Under the pieces are notes generated by a model. It ran no database searches. It was not told the origin of the DNA and saw only the letters and a list, made by a program, of their open reading frames with translations. The translations under genes were made by a program, and so were the position numbers. A DNA stretch of 14,994 nucleotides. Source: an uncultured Actinomycetes bacterium (GTDB taxonomy: Bacteria > Actinomycetota > Acidimicrobiia > Acidimicrobiales > Acidimicrobilacustridaceae). How positions within the stretch are numbered: the first letter of the stretch is position 1; each line of letters opens with the position of its first letter. The stretch lies in assembly GCA_937927725.1 (NCBI GenBank), contig CALBSE010000059.1, positions 1-14,994 on the forward strand, written 5' to 3'. Positions 1 to 7,938 of the stretch are shown one piece after another.

Positions 1-32
1 TTCCGGCCACTGTGGGGGAGTACCCTCACACC

Positions 33-851
33 GTGGATTCCCGGCCGATCGGCATGTTTGATAGCGGTTTCGGTGGTCTCACCGTGGCCCGTGCGCTGAT
101 CGACCTTCTTCCGAATGAAGACCTTGTGTATGTCGGTGATACCGGTCGCTATCCCTATGGACCTCGAGATCTTGGCGAAGTACGCGAGTTCGCCCTTGAG
201 ATCACCGAGCACCTGTTAAGCACGCATGACGTCAAGATGGTGGTCGTCGCGTGCAACACGGCTTCTGCCGCTGCACTCGACGAATTGCAAAAGATCACGC
301 CAGTTCCCGTGATTGGTGTCATTGAACCGGGGGCAGCTGCTCTGCTCGACGCAACTCGCAGTGGTCGCGTTGGAGTCATCGGAACTGTCGGAACAATCGG
401 TTCGGGTGCCTACCAACGTGCTGTTGCGCAGAACAGTGATGCAGTCGAGTTGTCATGCGCGGCATGTCCAGGGTTTGTCGAATTTGTCGAACGCGGCGAA
501 ACCGATTCAGAGCAGGTTCATGTGTTGGCCGAGCGACTTTTGGCACCACTCGTCGATGCCGACATCGATTCGTTGCTTCTGGGATGTACCCATTACCCGT
601 TCTTGGCGCGCACGATCTCCGATGTAATGGGTCGAGGCGTCGTACTTGTCGATTCCGCCGACGCAACCGCGTTCTGTGTGAGCGACATGCTCCGGTCTGG
701 CGATGCGCTACGGGATGGAACTGATCGCGGGGGAGTCCATCAGTTTGAGTCCTCGGGCGATATCGAGGCCTTTCGAGCGTTAGGGCGCCAACTTCTTGGG
801 CCCGAACTCGATGAGGTTGCTGCGCTCTCTTGGCCTGAAGCGAGGAGCTAG
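33..851 (+). CDS. murI: Glutamate racemase
   Basis: Cytoplasmic cofactor-independent racemase that converts L-glutamate to D-glutamate for peptidoglycan precursors. The sequence shows the family landmarks: the N-terminal DSGFGG loop (Asp10-Ser11), the first catalytic cysteine in CNTAS (Cys74), and the second in GCTHYP (Cys185). The length, 272 aa, is normal for the family. I chose the GTG at 33 because the protein then begins VDSRPIGMFDSG, as family members do, and a GGGGGAG purine run lies at 14-20. An in-frame GTG at 12 would add seven residues but consumes that run. Any promoter lies outside the window. In mycobacteria murI is followed directly by the Rv1339-like enzyme, rph and rdgB; here a sulfur operon lies between them. 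Function is very secure; the start is less so. Confidence 0.95.
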   Translation: MDSRPIGMFDSGFGGLTVARALIDLLPNEDLVYVGDTGRYPYGPRDLGEVREFALEITEHLLSTHDVKMVVVACNTASAAALDELQKITPVPVIGVIEPGAAALLDATRSGRVGVIGTVGTIGSGAYQRAVAQNSDAVELSCAACPGFVEFVERGETDSEQVHVLAERLLAPLVDADIDSLLLGCTHYPFLARTISDVMGRGVVLVDSADATAFCVSDMLRSGDALRDGTDRGGVHQFESSGDIEAFRALGRQLLGPELDEVAALSWPEARS

Positions 852-868
852 TCGGCGAGTCGTTCGCG

Positions 869-896
869 TTGACAGAGGAGCCATCGCTGCTATTGT
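869..896 (+). promoter_or_regulatory. Predicted promoter of cysD-cysNC
   Basis: A perfect -35 hexamer TTGACA (869-874) is followed after 16 bases by TATTGT (891-896), which matches four of six -10 consensus positions. It lies between murI and cysD and would give a leader of about 60 bases before the cysD GTG. It suggests that the sulfate-activation genes are transcribed separately from murI. Prediction only. Confidence 0.55.
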
Positions 897-911
897 CTAT
901 CAATCCTGTCG

Positions 912-942
912 AAAAAGTCGTGAATCGTATTCTCGGCTTTTT
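912..942 (+). promoter_or_regulatory. Stem-loop in the cysD leader
   Basis: AAAAAGTCG (912-920) can pair with CGGCTTTTT (934-942) through nine base pairs, one of them G-T, with a 13-base loop. The structure lies downstream of the predicted start of transcription and 20 bases before the cysD start codon. Its 3' arm ends in five T. It could be a weak attenuator or an mRNA-stability element. It does not match a riboswitch class that I recognise. Confidence 0.35.
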
Positions 943-962
943 GCTACCGAAAAGAACGCAGA

Positions 963-1865
963 GTGACGACCCTTACCCATTTGCAGCGCCTTGAAGCGGA
1001 GAGCATCCAGATCTTCCGAGAAGCCGTTTCCGAAAGTGAGCGGCCCGTCATGCTCTATTCGGTGGGCAAGGACAGCTCGGTGATGTTGCATCTCGCTCTG
1101 AAAGCGTTTGCGCCGTCGCCTCCGCCCTTTCAACTCCTTCACGTTGACACCACCTGGAAGTTTCAGGAGATGTATGCGTTTCGCGATCAACTCGTGAAGG
1201 AACGGGGACTCGATTTACTCGTCTACCGGAATCCTGAGTGCATCGAACGCGGTATCAACCCGTTCGACCATGGCTCGGCCATGCACACAGACATGTGGAA
1301 GACCGAAGGTTTGAAGCAAGCGCTTGATCTCCACGGTTTCGATCTTGCTTTCGGCGGGGCTCGACGTGATGAAGAGAAGTCTCGAGCGAAGGAGCGAATC
1401 TTCTCGATTCGGTCGGCGCAGCATCGATGGGACCCAAAGCAACAGCGCCCCGAGCTTTGGAGTCTCTATAACGCTCGCAAAGCCCCAGGTGAAAGCGTCC
1501 GAGTCTTCCCGATCTCTAACTGGACCGAACTCGACATTTGGCAATACATCCATCGCGAGCAGATACCGATCGTGCCGCTGTACTACGCGGCCGAACGCCC
1601 TGTGATTGAGCGCGATGGGGCGCTGATCATGGTCGACGACGAACGCATGCGTCTGCAGCCGGGCGAAGAACCGCAGATGCGTAGCGTCCGATTCCGCACG
1701 CTGGGTTGCTACCCACTTACTGGTGCAGTTGAAAGCGAAGCAGACACGTTGACGGGCATCATCCAAGAAATGTTGCTCACCACGAGTTCCGAGCGTCAGG
1801 GTCGCGTCATTGATCATGACTCAAGCGGATCAATGGAAAAGAAGAAGCAAGAGGGGTACTTCTAA
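963..1865 (+). CDS. cysD: Sulfate adenylyltransferase subunit 2 (CysD)
   Basis: Catalytic small subunit of heterodimeric ATP sulfurylase. It adenylates sulfate to adenosine 5'-phosphosulfate (APS), driven by GTP hydrolysis in CysN. The PP-loop ATP-binding motif SVGKDS is at residues 33-38, and the CysD signature GGARRDEEKSRAKERIFS follows at about 131-148. At 300 aa it is full length, and the C-terminus ends in the typical KKKQEGYF. The GTG at 963 gives the family N-terminus (MTTLTHLQRLEAESI); its ribosome-binding site is weak. The stop codon overlaps the start of cysNC by one base (TAATG), so the subunits are translationally coupled. The candidate promoter and leader hairpin upstream, plus the nearby Rrf2 regulator, suggest sulfur-responsive control. 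That last point is inference. Confidence 0.96.
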   Translation: MTTLTHLQRLEAESIQIFREAVSESERPVMLYSVGKDSSVMLHLALKAFAPSPPPFQLLHVDTTWKFQEMYAFRDQLVKERGLDLLVYRNPECIERGINPFDHGSAMHTDMWKTEGLKQALDLHGFDLAFGGARRDEEKSRAKERIFSIRSAQHRWDPKQQRPELWSLYNARKAPGESVRVFPISNWTELDIWQYIHREQIPIVPLYYAAERPVIERDGALIMVDDERMRLQPGEEPQMRSVRFRTLGCYPLTGAVESEADTLTGIIQEMLLTTSSERQGRVIDHDSSGSMEKKKQEGYF

Positions 1866-3769
1866 TGGCTCACGCAGCTGACGACCTTCTTGAAACAGAT
1901 ATCGACGCGTATCTTGATCGCCACGAGCACAAGTCAATGCTCCGCTTTATTACGTGTGGAAGCGTTGATGACGGTAAGAGCACGCTGATTGGCCGCCTTC
2001 TCTATGACTCAAAGCTTGTGTTCGAAGATCACCTCGAAGCACTCGAGGCCGACTCGAAGAAGGTTGGAACTCAAGGCGGCGAACTCGATTTCGCACTTCT
2101 GGTAGACGGACTTGCTGCCGAGCGTGAACAGGGCATCACAATCGACGTTGCCTACCGATTCTTTTCGACCGAACGACGCAAGTTCATCGTCGCCGACACA
2201 CCGGGGCATGAGCAGTACACCCGAAACATGGTCACGGGTGCGTCAACTGCCGATCTTGCGGTTGTCCTTATCGACGCTCGAAAGGGTGTACTCACACAAA
2301 CGCGCCGCCACAGTTTCTTGGTCTCGCTGCTTGGCATTCGCAACGTCGTGCTTGCGGTCAACAAAATCGACCTTGTCGACTACTCGCAGGAAGTGTTTGA
2401 ACAAATCGAGCGTGACTATCGCGAGTTTGCCGCCCAGATCGGCTTGAACGACATCACCTGCATCCCGATGTCAGCACTACAGGGCGACAACATCACCGAA
2501 GTTGGCCCCAACATGCCGTGGTACAGCGGTGTGCCGCTCATCACTCACCTCGAGAATGTTCAGGTCGACGATGAACTCCAGTCGCGTCCTTTCCGGATGG
2601 CGGTTCAGTGGGTGAATCGTCCTGACCTCGATTTCCGTGGGTTCTCCGGCCAAATCTCTGGCGGAACGGTTCGGCCTGGTGACTCCATTCGTGTGCTTCC
2701 GTCGGGTCGTGCAAGCACTGTCGACCGAATCGTTACGTTCGACGGCGATCTCGACGAAGCGGTTGCTGGCCAGTCGATCACCCTGACGCTTACTGACGAA
2801 ATCGACATCAGTCGTGGCGACGTCATCGCAACATCGCTTGCACCGCCAGCGGTAGCCGATCAGTTCGAGGCACACATTGTCTGGATGGATGATCACGAGA
2901 TGCTCCCTGGTCGTCCGTACCTTCTCAAGATTGGTGCTCGCACGGTGAGTGCAACGTTGGCGCAGCCGAAGTACAAGGTGAACGTCAACACCCTCGAGCA
3001 TGTCGCTGCTCGTACGCTTGAACTCAACGAGATTGGCGTTTGCAATATCAATCTCGATCGCCCGATTGCGTTCGATCCGTATGACGAGAACCGCGAGATG
3101 GGTGGATTCATCCTGATCGACCGATTCACGAATGCGACGGTCGCTGCAGGACTCCTCCATTTCGCACTACGTCGTTCCGACAACGTGCATTGGCAAGCGA
3201 TTGAAGTCGACAAGAATGCTCATGCATCGCAGAAGGGCCAAAAGCCGTGCGTTGTGTGGTTCACCGGACTTTCCGGTTCGGGCAAGTCGACAATTGCAAA
3301 CATCGTCGAACAGAAACTTCTCGAACAAGGTCGCCACACTTATCTGCTTGATGGTGACAACGTTCGTCACGGACTTAATAAGGATCTGGGCTTTACCGAT
3401 GCTGATCGCGTAGAAAATATTCGACGAGTCTCTGAAGTTTCGGGTTTGATGGTCGATGCTGGTTTGATCGTCCTTGTGTCATTCATCTCTCCCTTTATCG
3501 CGGAGCGGCGAATGGCCCGGGAACGTGTCGAAGCAGGCGAGTTCATCGAGGTGTATGTCAACACGCCGATCGAAGTTGCCGAACAACGCGACCCAAAGGG
3601 GCTCTATCTCAAAGCCCGAAGGGGCGAACTCGCGAACTTCACCGGTATCGACTCGCCCTACGAGGCCCCGGAATCTGCCGAACTCACCGTCGATACAACG
3701 TCACTGCCGCCAGAGGCCGCGGCCGACACGATCATCGACTACTTACGCGAGCGCGGGTTCATCGACTGA
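1865..3769 (+). CDS. cysNC: Bifunctional sulfate adenylyltransferase subunit 1 / adenylylsulfate kinase (CysN-CysC fusion)
   Basis: Fusion protein of 634 aa that makes PAPS together with CysD. The N-terminal part (about 22-445) is the CysN GTPase: P-loop GSVDDGKST at 32-40, DTPGHEQ at 111-117, NKID at 166-169, then elongation-factor-like beta-barrel domains. The C-terminal part (about 458-634) is APS kinase: P-loop GLSGSGKST at 468-476, DGDNVRHGLNKDLGF at 496-510, the SFISPF loop at 539-544, and DPKGLY at 576-581. Both P-loops are intact, so both activities are expected. An AGAGGGG ribosome-binding site (1850-1856) precedes the ATG, which overlaps the cysD stop by one base. No PAPS/APS reductase or sulfate transporter is in the window, so whether PAPS feeds assimilation or sulfation cannot be told from here. 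Confidence 0.96.
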   Translation: MAHAADDLLETDIDAYLDRHEHKSMLRFITCGSVDDGKSTLIGRLLYDSKLVFEDHLEALEADSKKVGTQGGELDFALLVDGLAAEREQGITIDVAYRFFSTERRKFIVADTPGHEQYTRNMVTGASTADLAVVLIDARKGVLTQTRRHSFLVSLLGIRNVVLAVNKIDLVDYSQEVFEQIERDYREFAAQIGLNDITCIPMSALQGDNITEVGPNMPWYSGVPLITHLENVQVDDELQSRPFRMAVQWVNRPDLDFRGFSGQISGGTVRPGDSIRVLPSGRASTVDRIVTFDGDLDEAVAGQSITLTLTDEIDISRGDVIATSLAPPAVADQFEAHIVWMDDHEMLPGRPYLLKIGARTVSATLAQPKYKVNVNTLEHVAARTLELNEIGVCNINLDRPIAFDPYDENREMGGFILIDRFTNATVAAGLLHFALRRSDNVHWQAIEVDKNAHASQKGQKPCVVWFTGLSGSGKSTIANIVEQKLLEQGRHTYLLDGDNVRHGLNKDLGFTDADRVENIRRVSEVSGLMVDAGLIVLVSFISPFIAERRMARERVEAGEFIEVYVNTPIEVAEQRDPKGLYLKARRGELANFTGIDSPYEAPESAELTVDTTSLPPEAAADTIIDYLRERGFID

Positions 3770-3790
3770 TCGCCGGCGAGTAACGAACGA

Positions 3791-4255
3791 CTATGCGTGG
3801 CGAGACTCGGTCTCGGCTCTGTATTCCGACGCGAGCTCAGCGACGGGAAGCGGTAACGAGCCCTCGGCAAGGTCGGCGATGGTGACAACCTCAAGGACGC
3901 GTCGCAGGCTGGCGCGCACCGCCATCCACACGGTCGGGAGCTCTGCTGCTGCTCCGGTATGAGTCATGGAACTGAGACTTTGATCGCGCACGGTGGCAAG
4001 GGGCCCATCGATCGCGCGAAAAATGTCGGCAAGAGAGATATCCGCAGCAGGGCGAGTGAGTACGAAGCCGCCCTCGGGTCCTCGTTGGCTGCTGACCAAT
4101 CGAGAGCGTTTGAGTTCGGTCATGATTCCGCGCAGAAACTTGAGCGGTATTCCCTGCGCCCTGGCCAGTTCTTCGGCTGTGACAGGGCCATCACCTCGAC
4201 TGGCCAATTCGGCCATGGCTCGGATCGCGTAGTCGACGCTCGCAGGAATGCGCAT
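3791..4255 (-). CDS. Rrf2-family transcriptional regulator
   Basis: Small DNA-binding protein of 154 aa. It begins MRIPASVDYAIRAM, the typical Rrf2 start, and carries the winged helix-turn-helix at about 25-66, with FLRGIMTELKRSRLVSSQRG as recognition helix and turn, then the GGFVLTRPAADISLADI wing. It has no cysteine, so it cannot bind an Fe-S cluster through cysteines like IscR or NsrR. In this respect it resembles the Bacillus cysteine regulator CymR. I chose the ATG at 4255; a longer reading frame from a GTG at 4321 adds a non-family extension. It converges on cysNC with 21 bases between stop codons and diverges from the metallo-beta-lactamase-fold gene. Control of cysDNC is a reasonable inference from position, not shown. 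Confidence 0.9.
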   Translation of the reverse strand: MRIPASVDYAIRAMAELASRGDGPVTAEELARAQGIPLKFLRGIMTELKRSRLVSSQRGPEGGFVLTRPAADISLADIFRAIDGPLATVRDQSLSSMTHTGAAAELPTVWMAVRASLRRVLEVVTIADLAEGSLPLPVAELASEYRAETESRHA

Positions 4256-4321
4256 CCCGTCAGTCTCGCATGGAACGCAACAAAGAGCGATGCCGTCTGC
4301 ACCCTGAAACCACAGGACCAC

Positions 4322-4327
4322 TAGCGT
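4322..4327 (+). promoter_or_regulatory. -10 box for a probable leaderless transcript
   Basis: TAGCGT, a TANNNT match, ends exactly six bases before the ATG at 4334. Transcription would then start at or next to the start codon, and no Shine-Dalgarno sequence precedes that codon. I see no good -35 hexamer. The same spacing recurs at three other genes in the window. Confidence 0.5.
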
Positions 4328-4333
4328 TTAGCG

Positions 4334-5065
4334 ATGGTCGTCACTGTGCTCGGATGTTCAGGGAGTTACCCAGGACGCGAGTGTCCGTGCAGCGGTTACC
4401 TCATTCAAGATGGGTCATCGAACGTCGTGGTCGACCTTGGCCCCGGTTGTCTTGGTTCGCTCCAACACCATCTTGAACTTTCCGAAGTGACTGCCGTCGT
4501 GCTTTCCCATTCGCACGCCGATCACTGGAGCGATCTCGCCGGGCTCCATGTTGCGTCGCGATATCGGTACGAGCGCGAGGGAATTCCTGTATGGGGAACG
4601 GCAGAGACCCGTGAGATTGCGTCGCTCATGCCCGGCAATCTTGAACCAACGTTCGATTGGCACGTCACCGGAGACGGCGACGAGTTTGCTGTCGGTTCCT
4701 TGCGGTTTCGACTCGAACAGACAGATCACTACGTCGAAACTCACGCAATGCGGATTGAATCGACCGATGGCCGTTCGCTGGTCTATTCCGCGGACACGGG
4801 CCCAGAGTGGAGCATCGAGCGGTTAGGGCGCGGCGTCGACCTCGCGTTGGTGGAAGCCACCTATGGGACCGATGTCGAAGCCGAAGGTATGAAACATCTT
4901 TCTGCGCGAGCGGCTGGCGAGATGGCTCGCGCTGCCGGAGCCAAACGCTGCGTCCTCACCCACTTTTGGCCGGAGTCTGATCTAGCGGTGCACGCTCGCA
5001 ACGGAGAATCGGCCTACGGTTCAGCGGTTGCACTTGCATCCCCCCACGAGAGGTACGAATTGTGA
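4334..5065 (+). CDS. Metallo-beta-lactamase-fold hydrolase, Rv1339-like (possible cyclic nucleotide phosphodiesterase)
   Basis: Cytoplasmic protein of 243 aa with a complete dinuclear metal site: HSHADH at 59-64, His137 (ETHAMR), Asp154 (SADTG), His188 (MKHLS) and His210 (LTHFWP). The N-terminal MVVTVLGCSGSYPG with ECPCSGYL is typical of the RNase Z/PDE-like branch found in actinobacteria. The mycobacterial homologue Rv1339 has been reported to act as an atypical class II cAMP phosphodiesterase and occupies the same place before rph, so that activity is a plausible assignment here. It is transferred by similarity and synteny only. The ATG lies just behind a -10-like box without a ribosome-binding site. 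The stop overlaps the rph start by three bases, so it heads the operon with rph, rdgB and the CPBP protease. Confidence 0.9.
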   Translation: MVVTVLGCSGSYPGRECPCSGYLIQDGSSNVVVDLGPGCLGSLQHHLELSEVTAVVLSHSHADHWSDLAGLHVASRYRYEREGIPVWGTAETREIASLMPGNLEPTFDWHVTGDGDEFAVGSLRFRLEQTDHYVETHAMRIESTDGRSLVYSADTGPEWSIERLGRGVDLALVEATYGTDVEAEGMKHLSARAAGEMARAAGAKRCVLTHFWPESDLAVHARNGESAYGSAVALASPHERYEL

Positions 5066-5796
5066 GACCAGACGGCCGCCGCCCAGACGAACTTCGCGAC
5101 ATCACGATTGAACGCGACTTCACCGACGCTGCCACCGGTTCGGCGCTCATCCGGTTCGGTCGCACCATCGTTCTCTGTACAGCCTCCATCGACGAAAGCG
5201 TTCCTCGTTGGATGAAGGGATCGGGTAAGGGTTGGGTCACCGCTGAGTACTCAATGCTCCCTGGTGCATCACCTGAGCGAGTCCGACGCGAAGTCAGCAA
5301 GGGATCGCCGTCTGGTCGCACTCACGAAATTCAGCGACTCATCGGCCGTTCTCTTCGCGGTATCTGCGACATGGAAGCACTTGGAGAGCGCCAAGTTGTT
5401 GTCGATTGCGACGTCCTCCAAGCTGATGGCGGTACCCGCACTGCTTCCATCACGGGTGGCTATGTCGCGCTGCATGACGCACTCACTCGCGTTGTGCAGG
5501 CCGGCGGAATCCCGAAGCATCCGCTCACCGAGGCGTGCGCCGCGATCTCGGTCGGCATTGTTGACGGTGCCCCGGTACTTGACCTCCCGTACGTGGAGGA
5601 TTCGGCTGCTGAAGTCGACATGAATGTGGTCATGACCGAAAGCGGTCGATTCCTTGAGGTGCAGGGAACTGCCGAGGGAATGAGTTTCAGCCGCGGCGAA
5701 CTCGATGAACTCCTCGGACTCGCCGAAGGTGGAATTCGTGAGCTTTTCACGATGCAGAAACTGCTCCTCTCTGACCCGCCGCCGCGTCGGGACTGA
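5062..5796 (+). CDS. rph: Ribonuclease PH
   Basis: Phosphorolytic 3'-to-5' exoribonuclease that trims tRNA 3' ends, using phosphate and releasing nucleoside diphosphates; it works as a hexamer. At 244 aa it has normal length and begins with the diagnostic RPDGRRPDELR. The phosphate-binding segment GRTHEIQRLIGRSLR is at 85-99 with Arg86, GGTRT is at 123-127 with Arg126, and the acidic active-site residues are Asp180 and Asp186 in the VEDSAAEVDMN stretch. The GTG start overlaps the upstream stop (GTGA), with an AGAGG ribosome-binding site at 5049-5053. Two of the three tRNA genes downstream encode CCA, so the trimming role matters mainly for transcripts with 3' trailers. Confidence 0.97.
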   Translation: MRPDGRRPDELRDITIERDFTDAATGSALIRFGRTIVLCTASIDESVPRWMKGSGKGWVTAEYSMLPGASPERVRREVSKGSPSGRTHEIQRLIGRSLRGICDMEALGERQVVVDCDVLQADGGTRTASITGGYVALHDALTRVVQAGGIPKHPLTEACAAISVGIVDGAPVLDLPYVEDSAAEVDMNVVMTESGRFLEVQGTAEGMSFSRGELDELLGLAEGGIRELFTMQKLLLSDPPPRRD

Positions 5797-5801
5797 GCGC
5801 C

Positions 5802-6398
5802 ATGGTCGGTCGACGCCTCGTGTGTGCGAGCGCGAATCCCGACAAAGTGCGCGAGATCGAAGAGATTCTCGCGTCATGTGGTGTTGTTCTCGAACCTCGC
5901 CCCGCGACTGTCCATGACGTCGAAGAGAACGCTGACACTCTCGAGGGTAACGCTCGTCTGAAAGCGGTAGCGATTGCGCAGGCAACAGATTCTGGGGCGT
6001 TAGCCGATGACACGGGCCTCGAAGTCGAGGCTCTCGACGGGGCGCCGGGTGTTCGATCAGCCCGCTACGCCGGTGAGCCCAGTGATTCCGAGGCGAATAT
6101 CGAAAAGCTGCTTCGTGAACTCGACGCCGCCGGAGCAACGACGCCCGAACAGCGCCGAGCAAGATTCCGCACAGTGGTTCTTGTGAAGTGGCCCGATGGT
6201 TCAGAAGTGGTTTCGGAAGGAACCGTTTTAGGGTGTATTGCATTGGAACGGCAGGGCAACGGAGGGTTCGGATACGACTCGGTGTTTGTTCCCGATGAAG
6301 GCGATGGGCGGACGTTTGCCGAAATGGACGCGTCGGAAAAGCACGTGATTAGCCATCGGGGTCGTGCGTTGCGTTCACTAGCGGAAGAGCTCGCATGA
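5802..6398 (+). CDS. rdgB: XTP/dITP diphosphatase (RdgB/HAM1 family)
   Basis: House-cleaning enzyme of 198 aa that hydrolyses non-canonical purine triphosphates (XTP, dITP, ITP) to monophosphates and pyrophosphate, keeping them out of DNA and RNA. Visible motifs are the nucleotide-binding SANPDKVREI (10-19), GNARLKA (49-55), the metal-site ADDTGLEV (68-75), GAPGVRSARYAG (80-91), GGFGYD (154-159) and SHRGRAL (184-190). It starts five bases after the rph stop. The rph-rdgB pair is a widespread conserved arrangement. Its stop overlaps the next gene by four bases, so it is part of the same transcript. Confidence 0.96.
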   Translation: MVGRRLVCASANPDKVREIEEILASCGVVLEPRPATVHDVEENADTLEGNARLKAVAIAQATDSGALADDTGLEVEALDGAPGVRSARYAGEPSDSEANIEKLLRELDAAGATTPEQRRARFRTVVLVKWPDGSEVVSEGTVLGCIALERQGNGGFGYDSVFVPDEGDGRTFAEMDASEKHVISHRGRALRSLAEELA

Positions 6399-7198
6399 CG
6401 TTTCCTTCCGTGCCACCGACGCCTCCGCACGCGCAACCACCAACGACTCCACCTCCTCCGAAGCTGTCGGCGCCGGTTGTCCCGCAGCGTCCAGTCATCC
6501 GTTGGGGCCTTGGCGATGTGCTCATCGGTCTTGCGATTTGGCTGCTTGGCGGAATCATCGGATCGCTTGTTCTGGTTTCAACCGGCGATGTCTCGGGCTC
6601 GTCGATTACCGAACTAAGCCTCGGCGCACTCACGATCAGCTTGGTGTGCGGTTGGCCGGGTTTCCTCGGTTGGCCAATCGTTGCGACCTATTGGAAGGGC
6701 CAGCGCAGCCTTCGCCTCGATTTTGGACTAGATGTTCGTCCGATCGATGTTGCTTGGGGTCTACTCGGGGGAGTGGCGGCACTCGTCGTTTCGGCGTTGG
6801 GTGGTGTTCTGTGGGCACTGCTTTCGCATGATCCGTCTCCGTCGAATACTGAGTTCCTTCCCACCAAGCCGAGCGCATTCACTGCGATCGCCATTTTCTT
6901 CCTCGTTGCAATCTGCACCCCAATCGTTGAGGAATTGTTCTTCAGGGGCCTGTTTCTTCGTTCGGTCGGGAGGAAGTGGAGTCTCCCGGCCGCTGTGGTC
7001 ATCTCGTCATTCGTTTTTGGTCTGTTCCACGCCCAAGGCGACACATGGGGCCAGGCGGCGTTCATCGTTTGCGTCACCGCGTCGTACGGGGCGGTGTTCG
7101 CTCTCTTAGTGATTCGGGCCAAGGGTCGGCTCGGGCCTTCAATCGTCGCCCATATGTGCGTGAATGCGGTCGGGGTACTTGGGGCGCTTTACCTCTAA
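6395..7198 (+). CDS. CPBP-family intramembrane glutamic protease
   Basis: Integral membrane protein of 267 aa. A proline-rich N-terminal tail (1-33) precedes about seven hydrophobic segments (roughly 40-62, 76-98, 117-143, 162-178, 195-213, 217-240, 248-267). The CPBP/Abi (Rce1-like) motifs are present in order: EELFFRG with Glu179, Glu180 and Arg184; FGLFHA with His212; and a third motif HMCVN with His253 and Asn257. The catalytic residues are therefore intact. The family includes CAAX-type proteases and bacteriocin-immunity proteins; the substrate here is unknown. The ATG overlaps the rdgB stop (ATGA) and has a GGAAGAG ribosome-binding site five bases upstream. The link to nucleotide housekeeping genes may be only positional. 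Confidence 0.9.
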   Translation: MTFPSVPPTPPHAQPPTTPPPPKLSAPVVPQRPVIRWGLGDVLIGLAIWLLGGIIGSLVLVSTGDVSGSSITELSLGALTISLVCGWPGFLGWPIVATYWKGQRSLRLDFGLDVRPIDVAWGLLGGVAALVVSALGGVLWALLSHDPSPSNTEFLPTKPSAFTAIAIFFLVAICTPIVEELFFRGLFLRSVGRKWSLPAAVVISSFVFGLFHAQGDTWGQAAFIVCVTASYGAVFALLVIRAKGRLGPSIVAHMCVNAVGVLGALYL

Positions 7199-7293
7199 AA
7201 CTGATGTTCCGGCGCGTCGGAGATGGCAGCCGGGCCTGTAGCCTGCCGGAGTCGGTTCTTCGGAGCCGCATTCATCCCGTTGGAAGGAGCCCG

Positions 7294-7896
<603 letters not shown>

Positions 7897-7938
7897 ACCA
7901 TTTGCATTTCTGGCAACGAACAATCGAACGTGAACCCG

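Noticed and set aside
3770..3779. Palindrome TCGCCGGCGA after the cysNC stop as a terminator
   Set aside because: It has no loop beyond the palindrome centre and no T run; the gap between the convergent genes is only 21 bases.
4256..4321. N-terminal extension of the Rrf2 regulator from a GTG at 4321
   Set aside because: The extra 22 residues, with three cysteines, do not resemble the family, and the conserved start MRIPASVDYAIRAM coincides with the ATG at 4255.
5269..6243. 324-codon minus-strand frame across rph and rdgB
   Set aside because: It lies opposite two unmistakable genes and its product is low-complexity Arg/Ser/His-rich.
6976..7293. N-terminal extension of ClpP overlapping the CPBP gene
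   Set aside because: The extra part is a shadow of the CPBP frame; ClpP homology begins near the ATG at 7294, which has a strong ribosome-binding site.
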